This document shows positions 49,380-52,797 of a DNA stretch of 52,797 bases, piece by piece; the first letter of the stretch is position 1; the number at the start of each line of letters is the position of its first letter. The position numbers and the translations under genes were made by a program. Under the pieces are notes generated by a model. The model ran no database searches, was not told the origin of the DNA, and worked only from the letters and a program-made list of their open reading frames with translations. Source of the stretch: Candidatus Dadabacteria bacterium CSP1-2 (GTDB lineage: Bacteria > Desulfobacterota_D > UBA1144 > Nemesobacterales > CSP1-2); assembly GCA_001443445.1 (NCBI GenBank), contig LDXN01000014.1, positions 1-52,797 on the forward strand, given 5' to 3'.

Positions 49380-49793
49380 ATGAAGAGTATATATAAGGAT
49401 AATTTTGTTTATTTAAAGAACCTTACGCACTTGATCTACGAAACCCTGGGTGAATATCAGCACCTCTGGTTTAATCTAATAAAACCAGTAATTCCTCCTT
49501 TAGAAAGAGAATATGAAGATGATGAGGAATTACCAGGGATCCAGGTAAAGGGTCACCTTTTTCTTTCAGAACTATATCGCTTATGCAAAGAAGACCAATC
49601 TAAAGGGTTTAACATGTATGAGATTGGTAAAAAACTAGGATTTGATGAATTTGAAACTGAACTTATAGTTGAAAATCTCAATAGGGCAGAGTTGATTAGT
49701 CATCAAAACAATTCTGATAAAGTTTCAATTACACCCTATGGAATTATGACGATAAGGGGCGAAATACGTATTGGGTATGCCCCTGTTCATTAA
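49380..49793 (+). CDS. Small winged-helix-like protein, unknown function
   Basis: A 137-residue cytosolic protein without signal or membrane helix. The first 45 residues are helical (KNLTHLIYETLGEYQHLWFNLIKPVI), and an acidic link EYEDDEELPG follows. The second half has the look of a winged helix: FLSELYRLCKEDQSKGFNMYEIGKKLGFDEFETELIVENLNRAELISHQNNSDKVSITPYGIMTI, with recognition helix near EFETELIVENL and a wing ending in TPYGI. It may be a DNA-binding regulator. AAGAGGA upstream of the ATG is a distant SD. I do not recognise the family. Confidence 0.6.
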   Translation: MKSIYKDNFVYLKNLTHLIYETLGEYQHLWFNLIKPVIPPLEREYEDDEELPGIQVKGHLFLSELYRLCKEDQSKGFNMYEIGKKLGFDEFETELIVENLNRAELISHQNNSDKVSITPYGIMTIRGEIRIGYAPVH

Positions 49794-49838
49794 AACACAT
49801 CATTTAAAAAGCCTACAAGGTAGGATTTTTGATATGCT

Positions 49839-50975
49839 CTAGCTACTTAGCCTGACATATCCAACCTCAGTTGGAATGCTTGCCCTCTCAATCTTAGCCT
49901 TAGAAAAAGCCTGAATTCTTTTTAATTCACCATATTCCCAGTGAGTTACAAAGGTGATAGCCTTTCCCTCTCTTCCGCATCTACCTGTTCTACCAATTCT
50001 GTGGACATAGCTTTCGGCGTCCTGAGGAATATCATAATTCACAACATGAGTAATACCATTTATATCAAGCCCCCTTGCCGCAACATCAGTGGCAACTACA
50101 ATGGCAACCTCACCCCTTCTAAACAGTCTCATAACCCTATCACGCTCCCTTTGAGAGCAATCCCCATGTAGCGCCTGAGCATTAAAACCCCTGGCTTTAA
50201 GGGCAGCCGTCAACTCATCGACCCGAGCTTTAGTCCTTCGAAAGACAAGGAACACCCCTCCCCTCTCTAACTCGATTAATTTACTTAGAACACCCAGCTT
50301 ACCAAACTCCCTGACCTCAAAAAATATCTGCTTGGTTTCTGGAACTGTAAGGGTATCTTTGGAGACTATTATCTCGACAGGGTCTTTCATATATCGCTTT
50401 GCCAGCCAGGAGATCTCCGATGGTATAGTCGCAGAAAATAGCATAATCTGACACTTCCCCGGAATTTGTGCAAGGATAAACTTCATATCATCAATAAAGC
50501 CCATATCAAGCATCCGGTCAGCCTCATCAAGGACAGTACAACGAACGGATTTTAGGTTCAGTGTCCCCCGCCTTATATGGTCAATAACCCTTCCCGGTGT
50601 TCCAACCACAATGTGTACTCCCTTTCTAAGCTCATCCAACTGCTTCCCAATAGGCTGACCGCCGTAAACTGGAAGGACGGCTATTTGCTTATGCCTTCCG
50701 ATTTTCCCAAGTTCTTTAGCCACCTGAACCGCAAGCTCTCTCGTTGGAGTAAGAACTATTGCTTGAACTCCCCTATCTAAAGGGTTAATCCTTTCCACTA
50801 TAGGAATCCCGAAGGCAACGGTTTTCCCCGTTCCCGTCTGAGCCTGGCCTATTATGTCTCTGCCACTTAAGGCAGGTGGGATTGCTTCTTCCTGAATCGG
50901 AGTCGGAATACTAAATCCCATATCCCTTATAGCTCTATTAACGCTATTTGATAAAATAAACTCTTCAAACTTCAA
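49839..50975 (-). CDS. DEAD-box RNA helicase
   Basis: An ATP-dependent RNA helicase of 378 residues, about the minimal two-domain core. The Q motif is FSIPTPIQEEAIPPAL; motif I is AQTGTGKT, Ia PTRELA, Ib TPGR, II DEAD (VLDEADRML), III SAT, IV VFLVFRRTKA, V ATDVAARGLD and VI HRIGRTGR. The C-terminal tail past the core is only about 20 residues, so specificity domains of RhlE/CsdA/DbpA are lacking. The start is TTG with GAGGAGG eight bases upstream. Roles in ribosome assembly or RNA decay are likely but not decided. A 737-bp gene-free region lies upstream. Confidence 0.95.
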   Translation of the reverse strand: MKFEEFILSNSVNRAIRDMGFSIPTPIQEEAIPPALSGRDIIGQAQTGTGKTVAFGIPIVERINPLDRGVQAIVLTPTRELAVQVAKELGKIGRHKQIAVLPVYGGQPIGKQLDELRKGVHIVVGTPGRVIDHIRRGTLNLKSVRCTVLDEADRMLDMGFIDDMKFILAQIPGKCQIMLFSATIPSEISWLAKRYMKDPVEIIVSKDTLTVPETKQIFFEVREFGKLGVLSKLIELERGGVFLVFRRTKARVDELTAALKARGFNAQALHGDCSQRERDRVMRLFRRGEVAIVVATDVAARGLDINGITHVVNYDIPQDAESYVHRIGRTGRCGREGKAITFVTHWEYGELKRIQAFSKAKIERASIPTEVGYVRLSS

Positions 50976-51712
50976 TTTACAAACCTCCTCGTTAGTCCAA
51001 AATTGGACCTTTAATTTTATTTTTGAGTCTTTTCAGTTATTCGTCCTAGGAGGGTAAAAGGAAGTTTTTCTACTAATTTGGAGAGTAAGTGAATTACTCT
51101 AAAAATGAGGAAACTATTTACCTTCCAAGTAAAAACACAATTAGACTATTGGTAAAAATAATACCTGTAAACTAAAATTTTGCAAATTTCAATATAATTT
51201 GTCAGAGTAAACGAACCTCCTTACATCTCTATCCTACTTGAATCTCGCTAAAAATGACAGACTTTTATTACAACTACTTGAAGAATAATCTCTTGCCAGC
51301 GTACCTGAATAAGACAAAGGGGTGAATGGGACAAACGGGTTTTATGTAGGACATAGTAGGGCGATATATACAATGGGGATAAAGAATATTCGGGCTCAGA
51401 GTCCAAACCCTTGGACAAGGATAGCTAAAGGGGGGAAATGGGACAAGTGAGAAATAGGTTAAGTCAAATAGTGCTACATATCTGCCGTGGTTTGAAAATA
51501 TTCTCGATAGACATTCAATGTTAATTCCGACTTTGAAGCTGAAGTGGGCTAGATTTATTAGGGATAGGCCAAAACAATCTCGCTATCCCTACCATTGCCT
51601 GAATGGTATGGGCTAGTCTAAGAAATGGTTAATTATATGATTATAACCTGAGATTTGGAGACTTATATTTCTCAAGTCATGATTTTTGGAACTGCTTTCA
51701 TAAAGCAGATCA
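50976..51712. other. Long gene-free region upstream of the helicase
   Basis: At 737 bp this is the longest region without a gene. No coding frame has convincing character. Two similar strings lie on the plus strand: AAAGGGGTGAATGGGACAAA at about 51317 and AAAGGGGGGAAATGGGACAA at about 51429. A long regulated leader of the helicase gene, or an unrecognised RNA, could lie here, but no fold is evident by eye. Confidence 0.5.
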
Positions 51713-52015
51713 ATGAAAGGATTTCAAGTCTTATTATCGCTCATGCTAATAATTCACTCCGCTTCTAGCCCCGCATCGGAGTTATCTATGCTTCAGCTTT
51801 TCGAGAATAAAGACGTGGTCATCATTGGAGAGACGCATAGACGCCCTGAATCAACAAAGTTTGTAACTAACACCGTAGCGGAATATCTTAAGGGTGGAAA
51901 ATGTCTAATAGTGGGTTTAGAAATCCCTTCACACCAACAGCCAGTTTTAGAGAGAGCTTTCTTGGGGGTATGGAGGCTAAACAGAATCTCCATTTCCTCC
52001 TCCACCTCGTGTTGA
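51713..52015 (+). pseudogene. Truncated TraB/ChaN-like (haem-binding uptake-like) secreted protein gene
   Basis: The 100-residue frame has a signal peptide (MKGFQVLLSLMLIIHSASSPASE), then LQLFENKDVVIIGETHRRPESTKFVTNTVAEYL and CLIVGLEIPSHQQPVLERAFLG. IIGETH and GLEIPS are the start of the ChaN/TraB (Tiki-like) domain, normally 200 residues or more, in which they hold metal or haem ligands. After AFLG the text becomes unrelated and stops. In another frame a Pro-rich tail (ESPFPPPPRVDPGCPIP) runs to about 52062, so a deletion or recombination joined two pieces. No function is expected of the remnant. Confidence 0.7.
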
Positions 52016-52102
52016 TCCAGGTTGCCCTATTCCGAAGGCGCAACCTCAGGTGAAACCTTAGTCGGAACCCCCAGTTAATAGAGTATAGACCTTAAGACTG
52101 GG

Positions 52103-52129
52103 TTGACATAATATGCCATGCCCTATAAT
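52103..52129 (+). promoter_or_regulatory. Consensus-type promoter for the Gly/His-rich protein gene
   Basis: TTGACA (52103-52108) and TATAAT (52124-52129) are both perfect hexamers, but the spacer is 15 bp, shorter than the usual 16-18. Transcription would start near 52136, about 28 bp before the ATG, and GGAGGTG provides the SD. Confidence 0.7.
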
Positions 52130-52163
52130 CTACAAGAAAAGGGGTTATGGTTGGAGGTGTTAA

Positions 52164-52553
52164 ATGAAAACAGTTAAATTCCTTTTAGTGGCAACGCTTA
52201 TTACGCTATCACTTGCAACCGTAGGGTTTGGTCAGCAAGCAGGTGAAGGTTGGCGTGGAGGAGGTCGGCATGGAGGAGGCGGTGGTCAAGGTGGTTGGCA
52301 TGGAGGACGAGGGGGTCATGGCGGTGGTTGGCACGGTGGACATGGTGGATGGCGAGGCGGTCATGGTGGTGGTTGGCATGGGTACTACCCGAATCAGTTT
52401 TACTTCAACTTAGGAATTCCGTTCATTTCCCCCTATTACTACCCATATGGAAACTACCAACCTTATTATCCTCCTTACCAATATTACCCTCAGTACTATC
52501 CGTATGGAGCGTACCCTTACATGAACTTCGGATTCCAGCTCTACGGTCATTAA
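52164..52553 (+). CDS. Secreted Gly/His/Trp-rich protein with Tyr/Pro-rich C terminus
   Basis: The 129-residue protein has a signal peptide (MKTVKFLLVATLITLSLATVGFGQQ). Residues about 27-74 are low-complexity repeats of GGWHGG and GGHGGG type with many His, able to bind metal ions. Residues about 74-129 are rich in Tyr and Pro (SPYYYPYGNYQPYYPPYQYYPQYYPYG). Such small secreted proteins are common near envelope genes of deltaproteobacteria, but no function is set. A strong promoter and SD suggest high expression. Metal binding or an adhesive, cross-linked surface layer by way of tyrosines are possible roles; both are inference from composition. Confidence 0.85.
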   Translation: MKTVKFLLVATLITLSLATVGFGQQAGEGWRGGGRHGGGGGQGGWHGGRGGHGGGWHGGHGGWRGGHGGGWHGYYPNQFYFNLGIPFISPYYYPYGNYQPYYPPYQYYPQYYPYGAYPYMNFGFQLYGH

Positions 52554-52633
52554 TGTAGCAGAAATTCTGAGTGAGAAATCGGCAGAGTCTCTAGAGGCAG
52601 AACAGGACAGAACTCTGTTTACTGTGCATCAAC

Positions 52634-52666
52634 GGGGTCGGGCCTCAACAGGCTGTTGCTCAAATA
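52634..52666. repeat. Terminal repeat copy, right end
   Basis: This is the inverted partner of 47-79 (31 of 33 identical). A third, more diverged half copy, TTTGGGCAACAGCCCGTCAA, lies at about 52775-52794 in the orientation of the left-end copy. The right pair thus forms an inverted repeat about 110 bp apart that runs to the window edge. The DNA between has no gene. Confidence 0.78.
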
Positions 52667-52797
52667 GCTTTTTAGGACATTTATGGGAAAAACATCAACT
52701 TTTCATCTTTCTAAGTTATTGATTTTATTGTCTCTTCATTTCGATTGTTAATCAACTTTGTATCAAGTTAGGATTTGGGCAACAGCCCGTCAACATT

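Noticed and set aside
1-52797. CRISPR array
   Set aside because: Repeats here are single palindromes or pairs, not regularly spaced direct repeats, and no cas gene is present.

Overview
The window is bacterial chromosome of about 40% GC from a Gram-negative (diderm) organism. Evidence for two membranes is the heptose kinase/adenylyltransferase HldE, an Mla/MCE lipid-transport operon, an OprO/P-type porin and several lipoproteins. Gene content (DUF1844 protein, Mrp with a fused MIP18 domain, HspR-like regulator behind dnaJ, repeat-bearing MCE protein) looks like the deltaproteobacterial grade (Desulfobacterota/Dadabacteria-like), but no marker here fixes the lineage. TTG starts with strong Shine-Dalgarno (SD) sequences are frequent. 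Both window ends carry the same 33-bp repeat in inverted orientation, as expected of an assembled contig that breaks at repeats.

Layout. 0-5.4 kb: ispG (-), then MIP18-like and Mrp Fe-S assembly genes, then hsp20, dnaJ, an HspR-like regulator and a DUF1844 gene. 5.4-11.6 kb: hldE (+), facing a minus-strand run of MTA phosphorylase, PfkB kinase, TPR lipoprotein and a short coiled-coil gene, followed by a DUF4350-like gene and an ornithine-cyclodeaminase homologue. 11.9-18.3 kb: a minus-strand RNA/translation block of MFS transporter, TrmI, TruD, a baeRF protein, an SNase-OB protein and RsmG, the last three overlapping by 4 bp. 18.8-24.1 kb: tRNA-Lys, tRNA-Glu, a toxin-antitoxin remnant, small genes, RdgB, a JAMM protease, tmRNA, SmpB and Dtd. 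24.3-32.3 kb: ParB-like gene, mlaDFE preceded by a protein of about 20 WPLF-type repeats, alanine racemase, and a VWA protein. 32.5-37.1 kb: an accessory stretch with a broken GIY-YIG gene, DJ-1/PfpI, a lone contractile-tail tube protein, a decayed DJ-1 fragment, ArsM and a crotonase. 37.2-47.5 kb: SEC-C protein, a flavinylation cluster (4-TM protein, ApbE, FMN-binding protein, porin), membrane and lipoprotein genes, and a cyclase-family hydrolase. 47.5-52.8 kb: many palindromic repeats around an EamA transporter, a DEAD-box helicase, a truncated TraB/ChaN-like gene and a Gly/His-rich secreted protein.

How parts fit. tmRNA, SmpB and Dtd form a translation-rescue and quality set, while TrmI, TruD, RsmG and baeRF form a second translation block. 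Hsp20, DnaJ and the HspR-like protein look like a self-regulated heat-shock unit; the hsp20 leader carries an inverted repeat that could be an operator or an RNA thermometer. The WPLF-repeat protein is translationally linked to mlaE, which suggests an extra envelope component of the lipid transporter. ApbE next to an FMN_bind protein and a membrane protein suggests an extracytoplasmic flavin redox chain.

The intergenic DNA is rich in short palindromes whose arms co-vary between copies. No CRISPR array, complete insertion sequence, rRNA or complete prophage was found.
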